Shown: positions 45,574 through 57,794, counted from the stretch's first letter. The stretch is DNA of 64,000 nucleotides from Apoda limacodes (GCA_946406115.1 OX291557.1:14168501-14232500); one strand, 5' to 3'. The notes: generated by a model not told the origin, from the letters alone. Numbers and translations: made by a program.

Positions 45574-46300
45574 TGGGTCCGACGGTTCAACCGAGTATGT
45601 GGAGATATCCTGAACTGGCCGATACTGAACTCCAAAACGGCAGGTGGATTGGAAATCAATTTCCTTAGTTCGTAACCACCTGCCCGTAACAAGCCGATTA
45701 GCTCATCCCTCAGGACTAACGTCTCCTCCACAGACGAAGCACCCGTACAAATATCGTCTACGTAAGCGTCAGAAGGGAAGACAGCAGCTGCGCGTGGGAA
45801 ATTCAGACGCTCACGATCAGCCAAATGTAGCAATGAGCGAATTGCTATAAACGGGATCGACTTTAGCCCGTAGGTATTGGTTTTGAGCTCATAAACAACC
45901 AATGGAGAGGCCGGATCCTCTCTCCACAAAATGAGCTGAAACCGCATATCTTCAGGGTGTATCATGACCTAAAGAAACATCATCTTAATGTCACCCACAA
46001 ATACAACCTGGTGGCGACGAAAACCAGTCAAGATGTCCGAGATGTCTACCTGAAGCTTTGGTCCCGACATCAGGCAGTCGTTCAAGGATACACCCGAAGA
46101 TGTAGGCGCCGACCCATCGAACACCACCCGTATGTTACTATTTTTAAAGACGGCGTGATGTGGAACAAAATGATGTTCGTTGCCTTCCAACTCGAACTGC
46201 GAAACTGACATGTGACCGAGAGATTCGTATTCGCGTATAAAATCCACGTAGTTTGTGAGGATTTCTCTATCACGACGCATCCGGCGCTCCATGGATAATA
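45570..46300 (-). pseudogene. BEL/Pao reverse transcriptase
   Basis: 46292-45969 begins with HHFVPHHAVFKNSNIRVVF and GSAPTSSGVSLNDCLMSGP, the fingers region of BEL/Pao RT, and VGDIKMMFL (motif A; the family has ADIxxMF). 45965-45570 continues with LVVYELKTNTYGLKSIPFIA and the catalytic DAYVDDICTGA. One frameshift at about 45966 joins the two. Confidence 0.9.
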
Positions 46301-46383
46301 ACCTTTTTTGGCTATTTTCCAGGATTCACCCAGGCGCGGACGAGGTGACAGGAAAGGCAGTCGAGTAAAAAACCGGCCAGAAT

Positions 46384-47718
46384 TTAGATGACCCGTATTG
46401 GCGAGAAAATACGACTCGCACTCGTCGTAGACTGGTCGAGTCCGTGACGCCAGGGCTCTTCAATTTCCCAAAAACGCAGAAGGGAGTCAGCGAGCGAGAG
46501 TCCCACCTGTACCGACGAATCCGTAGACTGAGCGGTGAGAGAATGTGCTGGGCCCATTATAACAGATCCGAGATCAGTCGGAACAGCGACCAACCCAACT
46601 GGCTGAAGTAACATGGCCTTGTCCAGTCCAAGCAATCCAAGGACATCAACGCCAAGCAGAAGTTCTACAGGACCAGGTAGGTGGAACCTTTCATCGGCCA
46701 ATTGCAGACCGGACGAGAGTTCCAGCACGTCCGTCGGAAGGGTCACCTAAGGTTGATGACCTAAAATATCCCTCAGGACACCAGCTCCTAGTTGATACCG
46801 CATACTATGATGGAGTAAGGAGGAAAAGAAAAACGAGACTGTACCCACGACGTTATCCACCCTTAGACGCCTACTCCAGAAATCCCATGACTCCGCGAAC
46901 TTACCTGTAAGCGGAGACGCTTCACCAGCCACAGCAATATAAGACACCCCGGAGCGCCTGAGTCCAAAATGGCGCGCACAAATCCACCAGGCCCCCGCGG
47001 TGAATGGACTAGAACCTGCACGTATAAGCATACGGGTCCCAAGCGGGCATAAGTGACTGCCGAGACGCGCGTAATGTGCCCGTTCCGCAATACCTACCTG
47101 AGCGGAAGGGGCACTTAAGGGTGGTGACCGACGACCATCCCGTGGGCCCGCCCGCGGTGAGTGGGGCGGGGAAGGTCGATGTCGCACTGAGGACGGGGGC
47201 GATTGGGTTCGATTCGGCGGCGACGGGGGGTTCGTACCCGTACGAACCGTAGACACACCTGCATGAGTCATCCGAGTACCATCCTCTTGGATGGGCATAC
47301 ATAAGTCGAGGTGGGGACCCCCACCACACTTTATACAAGGTCGCGGCTGTCGACAGTCCTTGGCTGGGTGCTCCCCCAAACAATAATAACATAGGCCTAG
47401 CCTACGGGTCAAAAATCGTTTTCGGCCACCCCAGATTTTCTGAACTGGTGGCAATCCCGAATGGTGTGTCCCGGTTCGTAACACAACCCACACCGTTCAG
47501 TCCGTTCAACTGTCAAAATTCTGGGGGGCCGAAACGACCCGGTACCTCGCGATGTCCCGGGACGAGGTTGTTGACGGGGTCCAGACAGGGGCCAAAAATT
47601 GTGACGGTCCCTGTTGTGGCTTGGCAGGTAAATTCTCCAGTTTCCTACTCTGGTCCTTCAAAAATGACACTAAAGTGTCAAAAGTAGGTATATGTGACGC
47701 CGAGTCACCTCCGTGCAA
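46384..47718 (-). pseudogene. BEL/Pao gag C terminus, zinc knuckle and aspartic protease
   Basis: LCYYCLGEHPAKDCRQPRPC (about 47400-47340) contains a CX2CX4HX4C nucleocapsid knuckle. VRAILDSGAPGCLI (about 46990) is the protease active site (DSG). The protease C-terminal half, with VELLLGVDVLGLL, is in the frame at 46746-46384. A Pro/Ser-rich spacer lies between knuckle and protease. Several frameshifts. Confidence 0.8.
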
Positions 47719-48478
47719 CTATTCGAAACGAGCCCTGATGTCATTGGGCAATTTGTTCAAAACAATGTGTAACAGCAAAAATGACCACTCGGTTACAGGG
47801 AATTTTAGGCCCCTCAACGCATTTGTCGCCACCAAGATAGGGTTAAGCAGGTCCGTCCGCAGCTGGTTAACCGATAACAGTTGAGGAATCCCTAAAATGG
47901 CAGCCACATGAGTATCCGCAATGCGACGGGTATTTTGGTACCGCATCACTAATAACTCCCTGGCTATGCTGTAGTTGACATCGGTGTTCACTAAACAGAG
48001 AGGCTCATCCCTGATAGATGTTAGAAGGTAACTTAATTTTTGTGAGTCAGATAAGTCAGTCCGTCGGTGCACAATGCTATCAAAAAGTGTGATGAAATTA
48101 GTCCACTCATCCAATGATCCGCTAAAATGAGGAATATCCAAGGTTGGCAACCGTTCGTTGCATTTTTATTCCCATACTTTCCTACTTGCCGGCTGCGGGC
48201 TAGTCTCTAGTGTCGACACAGCCTCGTTAACCTCGTCCACTACTGACATACAAAAATAATTATCAGAATTTGCCGCCTTTAGAATAGTTTCGTCATCCGT
48301 TAACGACAAAATGCCCTGGTATGCCTGGTCCAGTTCATTGACTTTGTTGGAAACTGTGCCGCTCTTTGCTTCAATGCAAACATCCTATCTTCTCGTTTTA
48401 CCAATCCTACAGCACATGAAAACCATCTCGTGAGATTGGTTAAAACAGCCTTGTGCTCCTTAACCGATGACGTCATTT
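47719..48478 (-). pseudogene. BEL/Pao gag N-terminal region (DUF1759-like)
   Basis: 48478 starts MTSSVKEHKAVLTNLTRWF. After a frameshift comes DQAYQGILSLTDDETILKAA, a stop, then 48150-47719 with LDIPHFSGSLDEWTNFITLF and KLSYLLTSIRDEPLCLV, the standard Gag core of BEL/Pao. It would form the particle shell. Confidence 0.85.
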
Positions 48479-48917
48479 TATATAATAAAATTAACACACT
48501 AACACATAAACAAACTAAAACAGACGCACAAACAAACGACTCTGTTTGTTATATATACAGTTTGTTACAGCAACCAATTTGATAGCATAAAAGTATAAAC
48601 CCCAAAAAATCCCAACTACAATGTACAAAACCGCCACTTAAAAATTACACAAAAAAAGTACGTTAACTTACAATCCGTCATAAAACAACGATATTTAAAA
48701 CCTATTTATTCAATTCTATTTTTACCGCAATAACAAAAAAGATGGGTAAGTCATTAACTAATATTATTATGTCTGACGAACGATTAGATAACGAGACCTT
48801 ACCTGCCTAAGCCACGTGATCCCGAAGTCACGATTTGTAAATTTAATATAATTTGTAATACGATCCAAACAAAAACAAACGAAAGTGGCCCGAACCACAC
48901 TCTAAGCTACCAACAAT

Positions 48918-49239
48918 TGGATCGTAAAAACTGGGCCACGTAGGCCTTAGCTAATTAGGTCATAAGTTAAAATTACAAAGACATACCCCTTTTGGCGTTA
49001 TATGTTTTTGATAATTGTGTATAAAATAGAGTGTAGTGTTTATGAATATGTCTGTTTGGTATTGTTGTAATTTGTTCACTCAAACCGAACTCAATTAAAA
49101 ATGATCTCAACAAAAAATGTGGCAGCCGCGCCGAAGTATTATTAGTGACTGGCGTGACGTCGCGCACAGAGTAAGCAAAGAATGAATGCCTAGCTCGACC
49201 GATCCGAATACCAACTAGATGTTCAGTCTTTCCTAAACA
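48918..49239 (-). repeat. 5' LTR of the BEL/Pao element
   Basis: TGGATCG...CCTAAACA, 322 bp, intact. It is followed on the right by the target duplication GTATA. The promoter of the element would lie here, reading leftwards. Confidence 0.92.
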
Positions 49240-49244
49240 GTATA

Positions 49245-49929
49245 TATGCAAAACATGTGCCATTTGTTGGGCAAAAATGTACTGAACTGCTATATAGAGT
49301 TCTATATAGACCGTATGCACGGTTACTGAGTTACAGGTAAAAATAGGTAGAGTGTTGAGTATTGTACATGCTTTCTCCCTCGCTCCTTTGAAATTAGACT
49401 GCGATAGGGATACAAAAGGGATAGTTCTATGGGTAAGAAAGGGAAAGACTGTCTGAAACTTTACATGGCTAGGGTCATTAAGTCCTTAGGTTACGCCTAA
49501 AATAAATACCGTAGGATAAAAGCACACCTTTTCCCCTACACGTAGATACCTATACCGTTACAGTAAGTAGTGCGGTTAAGGTGTAAAATACAGGTAAACT
49601 TTGTAAATACAATAGCTTATATCTAAGCAACCAGTACACATACGTGAAGGATAAAAATATCACTAGATACCTCTCAATGGTACCGAGACAAATAGGTTTT
49701 GTGCAGGAACTCTACAGTACAGGAGCACAAGGAAAAACCTGAAAACTTGTATTTCACATTTTTTCATGACAAGACCAACGGACAGACACAAAATATACTG
49801 AAAGTTATATGTCTGAATTTTAGATACATTTTTTGAAATTTAGCACAAAATATAATTTTTGAAATATATTATAACATTTTTAATTTCTTAAAATATTTTT
49901 ATATAATTTTAAATTTTTCTCAATGTTTT
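49245..49929. other. Non-coding DNA between the BEL/Pao element and the satellite
   Basis: Should continue the interrupted copia element, but no integrase motif could be read. Nothing else was seen. Confidence 0.4.
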
Positions 49930-50860
49930 TTTAAATACTATTTTGAATGACATCTGTCAAATTATAAAGGAATATATCTCCGTAACTATTGATCGTAGGT
50001 TTGTAGTTTCTTTACGGAAATGATAGATCTCGTCAAGAGCTTCATTTCAGATGACAGCTGTCAAACTAGAAAGGGCAACATCTCCGTAACTATTGATCGT
50101 ATGCTAGCAGTTTCCTCACAGAAATTATAGATCTCATCAAGAGCTTTATTTCAGAAGACGGCTGTCAAACTAAAAAGAGCTGTATCTCCGTAACTATTGA
50201 TCGTAGGCTAGAAGTTTCTTCACAGAAATGATAGATCTCATCAAGAGCTTTATTTCAGAAGACGGCTGTCAAACTAAAAAGAGCTGTATCTCCGTAACTA
50301 TTGATCGTAGGCTAGAAGTTTCTTCACAGAAATGATAGATCTCATCAAGAGCTTTATTTCAGATGGCAGCTGTCAAACTGTAAAGGGCTATATCTCCATA
50401 ACTATTGATCGTATGCTAGTAGTTTCCGCACAATAATGATATGTCTTATCAAGAGCTTTATTTTAGAAGACAGCTGTCTAACTAGGACGGGCTATATCTC
50501 CGTAACTATTGATCGTAGACTAGTTGTTTTTACAGAAACGATAGATCTCTTCAAGAGCTTTATTTCAGAAGACAGCTGTCAAACTTAAAAGGGCTATCTC
50601 TCCGTAACTATTGATCGTTGGCTAGAAAATTCTTCACAAAAATGATAGATCTCATCAAGAGCTTTATTTGAGATGACAGCTGTCAAACTAAAAAGGACTA
50701 TATCTCCGTAACTATAAATGGTAGGCTAGTAGTTTCTTCACAGAAATGATAGATCTCATCAAGAGCTTAATTTCAGATGGCAGCTGTCAAACTATAAAGG
50801 GCTATATCTCCGTAACTATTGATCGTATGCTAGTAGTTTCCATGCCAATTTGAATGCCAC
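49930..50860 (+). repeat. 104-bp satellite-like tandem array, about nine copies
   Basis: ctccgtaactattgatcgta recurs at 49978, 50082, 50186, 50290, 50394, 50498, 50600, 50704 and 50808, a period of 104 (one unit 102). Each unit also carries gacagctgtcaaact and gatagatctcatcaagagct. The central copies are nearly identical. It lies between the two parts of the broken copia element. Confidence 0.93.
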
Positions 50861-50989
50861 GATTTTACAACAATATTGGTTCTGTGACGTTTGTCAAACA
50901 CGCTCAATATTTTTACCAAATATTTAAAGTACAAATATATAAATTTCATCTTTTAAATCAACTGAATCAGCTCCTGTAAGTTTGTTCAA

Positions 50990-51093
50990 CTAGATTTTCC
51001 CAATAGTTCAACTCTTAAAAAATTATACATAGTTGAACTACTGCAATGAAAAATTCCTATTAGTTCAACGGTTGAACTAATTGGGTGTACTAG
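50990..51093. repeat. Small imperfect inverted repeat
   Basis: ctagattttcccaatagttc at the left and gaactaattgggtgtactag at the right are imperfect inverted copies around internal tagttgaacta motifs. Possibly a very short MITE. Confidence 0.5.
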
Positions 51094-51289
51094 CGGAAAT
51101 GACCCGAATCGTTTGACTGTGATGGCAATAGCCGATAGAAACCTCAACTGTCAGTAGCAGATTATAAATATGTAGATATACCTATACTTTTGATATATAT
51201 CTATATCAACTACTATATGTTATCTTTCACTAAGTTTTTGGTGGGCTAGATTTTCGGTCACCACAATAAGTACAATAACTTAAGTACTA

Positions 51290-51965
51290 AATCTAAAAGG
51301 TTCTATGGAACAACCTCTCCCTCTGATGGTTATGTGGTATACTCAGCATACTGTCTTTTGTGCGATTCTGAAAATATTCCTACAACATATAAACAAGCTG
51401 TCAAAGATGAAGGCTGGAAAGAAGATATTCAAAAAGAAATAGAGAAATTGGAAAAACTCAACACATGGACACCAGTTGATTTAACACAAGGTAAAAAGGC
51501 AAATGGGTTTTTACTATTAAAGATAATGGAATGAAAAAAGCAAGATTGATTGCGAGAGGATTTCAAATTCAGGAGAGAACTATGTCAATGTAAGTAAAGT
51601 TATTGGCCAGTATTATTTTGGAAAACAAAAAATGTCTTAAGTTGAAAAGAAGTTTGTATGGGTTAAAACACAGTCGAAAATGTTGGAACATAAAATGATC
51701 TGATAATGATGTATGTTTGTATTATAATGATAATATTTGACTTTTAGTGTTTTGATGGTATATTAATAATGGAAGTAGAAAAATACATAAAAAATGTAAA
51801 AGTATGTTAGAAACTGAATTTATTTTTTGGTTATATTAAGGTTATATTAAGATTTTTTTATGAATGGAAATACACAGAGACGAAAACAATCTTAGAATAA
51901 GCCAAAAGGCACAAACAGAAAAGGTTTTAGAGAAATTTAAAATGGACGATTGTGATGGAGTTTAA
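51290..51965 (+). pseudogene. Copia-type reverse transcriptase remnant
   Basis: IPTTYKQAVKDEGWKEDIQK and LEKLNTWTPVDL are the opening of copia RT. In shifted frames come MKKARLIARGFQI, then LKLKRSLYGLKHSRKCWN and finally MEIHRDENNLRISQKAQTEK. The catalytic YVDD region is lost and frames change several times. It is on the same strand as the copia gag/protease at 40524-42059, so the two probably belong to one element split by the BEL/Pao insertion and by loss of integrase. Confidence 0.82.
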
Positions 51966-52769
51966 ACACTATAAGAAAAGGGATTCCAAATCAGTAAAAA
52001 AGAGTTTTTCAATTACCTTATCGCGAACTAATACGTAAAGTATAATAAATTAAATTATACTTTGTAGTAATAATCAAGATGACTTTAATATTTACTATCG
52101 TTTTAATACTACTTCTTTTTTACAGCTATTTTTCAATTTATCGATAATATTGATCCGACAGGTCAAGCCCTATCTGTTTATGAATAAATTCGTGGGTAAC
52201 CCTACGTAATCTTATGCACTGTAACCACTGACCTCTATTACTACATATCTATGATTACTACCCACTGGACTGGCTGCTGTCAAACGTTTTTTGTGCCTAC
52301 TTGAATAACGCCATTTTGGTGCTGTAGGCAGATAGGTAAGTCTATAGAACTAAAATTAGTGATGTCCGCAATTCGACATTATATCTGTGATATATCGATA
52401 TATTATATTTTAGAAATAGACAGTTTTTTAACCCAACTACAACTGAAAATCTCTTTGGTGGTTTTTAAGAACATTCAACAGTGTTGCCACTTACCACTAG
52501 CTTAAGTTTTTTTACTAAAAAATCTGTGTTGGCAAGAATTGTCGATGATACCTTTCGATTTGATCGAACCTTTTGACGAGGTCCAACCTGGACCATATTT
52601 TTTTGTTTCGAACTCCTATGCAGTGAAGGAAGTATTGTGATCGTGCAGAAAAATATCGCGTTTTTCATAAAAAATTATCAATTAAAACCCGGCTCTTTAG
52701 AATATTGTAACTTCAACGGATTTTTGTACACGTACCGCCTGTCGATTGGAATGGGTCTGATGGCAACCC
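51966..52769. other. Non-coding interval
   Basis: No copia 3' LTR could be identified and no gene was seen. Confidence 0.4.
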
Positions 52770-52975
52770 CCTCCGTTTTTTTATATCACCAAGGTCAAAA
52801 ACAAGCTTACGGTCCATCTGATGTTAAGCGGTTACTGTAGGCTATTGACACTTGAAATACAGGAAAATTACTCGCGCGTTGCCGATTATTTGAAAATCTA
52901 ATTACGTTCTTGAAGAATTCCATACTATAGTCCTTAGAAAAAACCTCGGCAGCCTCTCAATAGCTAGTGCCCATT
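52770..52975 (+). repeat. Lepidopteran 'gcaaacaagct' repeat
   Basis: caaaaacaagcttacggtcc, gttaagcggttactgtaggc, ctcgcgcgttgccgatt and aaaacctcggcagcct follow the order of the fuller copy at 37228-37455. Confidence 0.65.
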
Positions 52976-53214
52976 GGTGTGTGGGATACACTATATAGGC
53001 GGGTATCTAAGTCTACTAATAGTCCAGTCAATTAAAAATAAAAGTCGCATTAAATGGACATCTAATTTATTATTTATAGGATAATTTTATAATTTTAAAA
53101 TTTTATATCATATTTTACACCTACCTGCGAAGTTATAATATGATAGCACTTTTTGCTTTATGTATTTCATAATAATATTTACAATGTTATATAATATATG
53201 TACAAATGTTTAAA

Positions 53215-53315
53215 TTAACAAAAATTTACGCTTGACGCTGTGAGCCACATTTTTGCGCTGGACACTTTGTCACTTTCACTGTCAGTTATTTCAAACTCTT
53301 CGCAAGAATTTGGGT
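53215..53315 (-). CDS. Candidate terminal exon of an unknown gene
   Basis: On the - strand the acceptor taattttttccag leads into an open frame of 32 codons: NSCEEFEITDSESDKVSSAK then MWLTASSVNFC and TAA. The acidic/Ser-rich sequence looks protein-like. AATAAA follows about 145 bases further (complement of 53066-53071). No upstream exon of the same gene could be found to the right, so this stays a candidate only. Confidence 0.35.
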
Positions 53316-53319
53316 CTGG

Positions 53320-54044
53320 AAAAAATTACACAATTATTATGATCTATTAGGTTTGCTTATACTTATTAACACTAAAAGCAATATACCTAACAAACGTGAT
53401 TTGAATTACCTTATTGGGTTTAATAACATTAGTTAATTAGATACAACTCCTAGTGACTTATAAAGTCCTAGTACATCAATCTTATAAACACACGTGTTAC
53501 GGAGCACACCTTGCCAACGGCGTAACATAGTATATAAATAGGCATAAACAATTGTTAGTAGGTATAAGGTTTGTATTGTATAAATAATTTTGTCTCATGT
53601 TCTTTATGTTATATTAATAAGTAAAATGTATTGTATCGTTAGATACAAAGTAGCGGCACGTTTTTTGCTTGTGCATTCCATTAGAAAGTGTCTTAAGCCT
53701 ACATGTGCAAGCGGGGAACGTGCGGGGTGAGAGAAAAGATATCTTGTGCAGATGTTGTCAAAAAGAGGCCCTGGACCAAAAGGCGGCAGTTCTACGCGAT
53801 TCACGCACAAGGCATCACCTCTCCTCTGCGGTGTTAAATTAGTGTACTGTACTGTTGTCACATTATAAGTTGTGTACATATTTTCCATAGTTTCATTCCC
53901 TCGCACCAAAATCTACCCCGCGCCTAAAATTACTATTTTACAACACGAAATCTTCATAGAAGTAAGAAATACAATATAAATATACATACATAGAAATAAT
54001 CTCTCTTCGTTTATGACTCCCTGGAGGTTACAGTCTTAGAAGAA
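53320..54044. other. Non-coding interval
   Basis: A less AT-rich stretch at 53640-53910 carries a 101-codon - strand frame without recognisable features. I cannot assign it. Confidence 0.35.
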
Positions 54045-54200
54045 AATATAATAATAATATACTTTATTGCATCAACATAATAATTTTACAAAAAAAAAAC
54101 ATATTTACAAATAGAGAAAAACAAAAGTTGGTCTTATCGCTTTAAAGCGATCTCTTCCAGACAACCTTTGGGTAGAGACAATAGTAAAGTTAAACAAAGT
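54045..54200 (-). repeat. LINE 3'-end fragment
   Basis: aataataatatactttattg followed by ggtcttatcgctttaaagcg and tctcttccagacaacctttg is the 3' untranslated end of a common lepidopteran Jockey-type LINE, here on the - strand and cut off after about 150 bases. Confidence 0.5.
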
Positions 54201-54239
54201 ATTGTAAGTGTGTTTCGATACAGTTATTCAGAAGTGTAT

Positions 54240-54480
54240 AAATATCATACAATAATGCATATAAAATAAATAAATAACATAAATGAATAATGTATATATA
54301 AATATACATAAATAGATATACGTACATCTATTTATGTATATTTAATTTTTAAATAAATTAATTATATATTATATATATATTAAATATATTATTAATATAT
54401 TTAATTTAATTAAATAAATACATATGTATAATAAATATAATTATAATATATATTACGTATAAGTAAATATATATAAACAA
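54240..54480. repeat. AT-only low-complexity region
   Basis: Long runs of TATA/AATA units, for example ttatatatatattaaatat. No further meaning seen. Confidence 0.8.
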
Positions 54481-55630
54481 ATATAGGCAGTGATGTTATT
54501 TTAGTTCTTCAAGTAATGAGCAATAATAAGATTTTTAAATATTGCCTTATTATTATTGTTATTATTAGTTAATTAGAAGTATAAGACTTGGAGTGTTCGA
54601 TTATTATAATAGATCTTTTATTACATTTTAATTTATGAAGCAATAAATATGCAACTTGCTGCTTGACTAATATATTGATTCAGCACTATATTGATCAGGT
54701 CAAATTTAAAACTAAACTTAAAACAATCCTGTTAATATTGTTGGAACATTGCCCAACTTCAATGTGGGTCTGTTACAATGTTTGAAAAGACATTTAGCAT
54801 TGAAATGTTTAGAGCAAAGGAAATCTTTTTCCTTTGGAGTCGAATTCAAGGCTTTAATATTATGTAACTATATACTCCTCTCCTTTAAGTTTGTTGGAAA
54901 TCTGCAAAAATAATAAATATTTAAACCATCGCCAAGGGAGCGACCCTTATGGCTTGGGAAATCAGAAACCTGCTTTCTAAGTCGAAGGCATTCCAGTATC
55001 GAAAGACTTACAACATTCTAAATATAACAATTTCCATGTCCATATTGGCCAACTTACTAAATATCGATATTAAAATTATGACCTCTTTGAATCACTAGCA
55101 AATTCTAAACAACACGAATAAATATCAATTTTACCGAAATTCAATAATGTACTGCTAATATAATATTTCAATAACAACTTCTGATTGAATCAGATGGTTT
55201 ACATATAAATTTTACATCTATTTTGAATAAAAACAAACACTAAACGTATTACTCCTCTTTTTGTAGCAACGTTTGCATAAGACCACAGATAATAGTATAT
55301 GTCCATAAGACACATTTCCTCATATTTGTAAACTCGTTATTACATAAAAAAATTCAAAAACTCACTAAAAAACCGAGAAATTAAGGCTATGTTCCAAATC
55401 ACGCCGAGTAATTATCGCCCGGTAGAGTTGAAAAATCAACCCGTTCTGAATTTTCCACTTTTTCTATGGCAGTGTAAAGAATTCAACTTGACAGTTGGAA
55501 AATTACTCTACCCTGGGTGTCCCAAAACCACTTTTTTAACTTCCTCGTTGCGATTTGGAACGCACCCTAAAAGTTAAATTCAGCATATTTTTATGATGTT
55601 TTCAATCTGACGACAGCTATGTATTTTTTT
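54481..55630. other. AT-rich non-coding DNA
   Basis: No gene was seen. A short 62-codon frame at 55389-55577 has no support. Confidence 0.4.
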
Positions 55631-55656
55631 TTTTTATGGCTTTAATAATTTATTAT

Positions 55657-55754
55657 TTAGCCAGAAACAGTACTAATGTCGGGAGTTACTTGAAATCCCG
55701 TCACAGAGTAATTGAAGACTTTTAACGAATCACATGGTGCTCCCCCTATGCAAT
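55657..55754 (-). CDS. Candidate terminal exon or retrocopy 3' end
   Basis: On the - strand, cctattgtttttcag precedes an open frame: CIGGAPCDSLKVFNYSVTGF, then QVTPDISTVSG and TAA. AATAAA (complement of 55649-55654) overlaps the stop region, and about 20 bases on there is a run of 12-13 A (complement of 55624-55635). A polyadenylation signal followed by genomic poly(A) suggests a reverse-transcribed mRNA; the good splice acceptor suggests a normal last exon. The frame also stays open upstream to 55863, which favours the retrocopy. The protein is not recognised. Confidence 0.35.
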
Positions 55755-55863
55755 CTGAAAAACAATAGGCAATTAGATTAGTACCAAAATTTTGATTAAT
55801 TTTTTTTAAAATCGAACTATTTAGATTGTAAATCTTGTTTATTAGTGTTTCAATACAAAACAT

Positions 55864-56464
55864 GCATTTATTAGTTGATACACTATAATATTATGTTTCA
55901 TCTTTGATTTTACAAAAATCACCTATTGGACGCACGCAAGTATTGTAAATAGTTTGTAAAGCGAGTTGTAGTTAATTTACGTGACGATTCGAAAGGTATC
56001 TTAGTAACCCATTTGAATAAAAAGATTTTGATTTGATCTTGATTTAAAAATTAATAATAAAAAAAACCAAAAACAATAAGAACTAAAAAGACATAAACGA
56101 GTTCATTTAAAACAAACTAAATATTCAACTATAAGCAGGCGGGACTCAATCAATGCAAGTCCAAAGTGTATTGCTTAAACTATAGTAGTTAGCTTAAATG
56201 AGTTCCATCTGCTTAAAATTAAATATTTGGTATGTTTTAGGTGCACCTGTATATTTCTTTTTAGTTATTAATGTTTTTGCAGTCGGGTTTTTTTATTTAT
56301 TCATGCCCATACCCATGCAATAAGTAACATGCTAAACTAACTATTTCCGAAAGTCGTAGTCGGAAGAGATGGAAAAAATAAATAAAAACCACATTTCCTT
56401 AATCACTATTGAGTTCTGTTATAAGTCAGTTACACTTATAATAAACTCAGAGCTAAACTAATGA
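55864..56464. other. AT-rich non-coding DNA
   Basis: Nothing supported. Confidence 0.4.
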
Positions 56465-56915
56465 GCTCTTCTTTTATAACATGATCGATACAACTCGACC
56501 ACCATTGCGGTGTCAACAACTGTAGCCCTTCACTAAGCAATTGTTTAATTTCTGCCATTTTAAAACTTTTGTTATTTCTTGCGACCTGACCCTTTACTTG
56601 TGCCCATACTAGTTCTATTAGATTTAATTAACAGTGGCAAGGTGGCAGGCAGTCTTAGGATAGTGGCACTGTACTCGGCAGCAAGGTCATCAACTACATT
56701 CTTGATTTACAGCCTTTTCTTTTTTAACGATTTTCAATATCTTGAATCATTGTGTCTTCGAAGTTTAAATTCCTTGAGTTCAGCCACTCTTGAATTTAGG
56801 CATCACGCCACGCCGTATTGGGAGTTTTTGCTACATTACGGGAGTGGTAAGGAGCATTATCTAACATTAAAACGGAATCCTTTTTTTAATTTCGGCATAA
56901 TTCCATAAAATAGTA
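56465..56915 (-). pseudogene. Tc1/mariner-type DDE transposase fragment
   Basis: On the - strand, VLMLDNAPYHSRNVAKTPN holds the second catalytic Asp (DNAPYHS) of the DDE_3 domain. In a shifted frame follow LPATLPLLNLIELVWAQVKG, the NPIELVWA motif carrying the third acidic residue, and KMAEIKQLLSEGLQLLTPQW. The expected PYHCDLNPIE is altered to TLPLLNLIE. The first Asp region and the DNA-binding N terminus are missing. A dead fragment; no ends of the parent element were located. Confidence 0.75.
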
Positions 56916-57111
56916 ATTCTTTGCACTGGCAATAGAACACACACATTTTAACAAAATGAAAAAAAAGTGAATAAAATAGGAATCATACAATATTTTTGCC
57001 ATATACAAGTATTTCACGGTTAAAAATTACAGTCGTAAAAAACTAGCGCTCTCATTAAATTTTTGCTCATTTATGTCAAATTACATTTTATAGTACTTAT
57101 GGGTGTCATTT

Positions 57112-57416
57112 TTAGGGTTCCGTACCTGAAAGGTAATTAGGAACCTTATTACTAAGGCTTCGCTGTCCGTTCGTCCGTCCGTCCGTGCGTCCGTCCGTCT
57201 GTCATCAGGCTGTATCTCATGAACCGTTATAGTTAGACAGTTGAAATTTTTACAAAAGATGTATTTCTGTTGCCGCTATAACAACAAATACTAAAAACAG
57301 AAAAAAATATATTTAATGGGGCTCCCATACAAGATACGTGATTTTTTTGCTCGTTTTTGTAAATAATGGTACGGAACCCTTCGTGCGCGAGTCCGACTCG
57401 CACTTGGCCAATTCTT
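57112..57416 (+). repeat. 'gggttccgtacc' dispersed repeat, full-length copy
   Basis: Starts tttttagggttccgtacc, has the (GTCC)n-like stretch gtccgtccgtgcgtccgtcc and catgaaccgttatagttaga, and ends atggtacggaacccttcgtg then gcgagtccgactcgcacttg. ggttccgtacc and ggtacggaacc at the two ends form an inverted pair. It is one of the most common repeats of moths and butterflies. Confidence 0.75.
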
Positions 57417-57794
57417 TAGCTTTTGCAATTGCATTCGCTTTCTTGCTCTCTTACTGTTGAAAAATTAATATACTGTTGTTGTTCTCGGTGTTACAGGATT
57501 GCTAAATTTGAGAGCCATTGCTTATTATAGAAACCGACCATACGTACACATATCCTTTATTTAATTTTTAATTTCTTAATCATAACAAGAAAAGCTTATA
57601 TGTTAAGATCGTCGCAGACGTAGCTTTAACCATTATATTAATACGTGGAGCAAAAACTTTGTACCACTTTTTACATAAATTACGTGGACGTAGGAGTAGT
57701 TATACAAGGCACAGTTAAAGTTTATATGGAGAAGAGTCCAAAAAGCTACTATTTTTGTATAATATGCATTTCAAATAAATTAAATTCATGAAAA

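Larger units (their letters stand above)
42131..49244 (-). mobile_element. BEL/Pao LTR retrotransposon inserted in the copia element
   Basis: The LTRs run TGGATCG...ACA. The right one (48918-49239, the 5' LTR in element orientation) is 322 bp. The left one (42136-43410) matches it end to end apart from a 949-bp insertion. The five bases GTATA flank both sides (42131-42135 and 49240-49244): a perfect target duplication of the length usual for BEL/Pao. A G-rich polypurine tract on the - strand (43411-43424) abuts the 3' LTR. Between the LTRs, gag, protease, RT, RNase H and integrase follow in the standard order on the - strand, with several frameshifts. Confidence 0.93.

Noticed and set aside
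49930..50860. Regular repeat array considered as CRISPR
   Set aside because: Units are 104 bp with no unique spacers, in a eukaryotic context; it is a satellite.
53604..53909. 101-codon - strand frame
   Set aside because: No recognisable motif; the stretch may be part of an unknown repeat.
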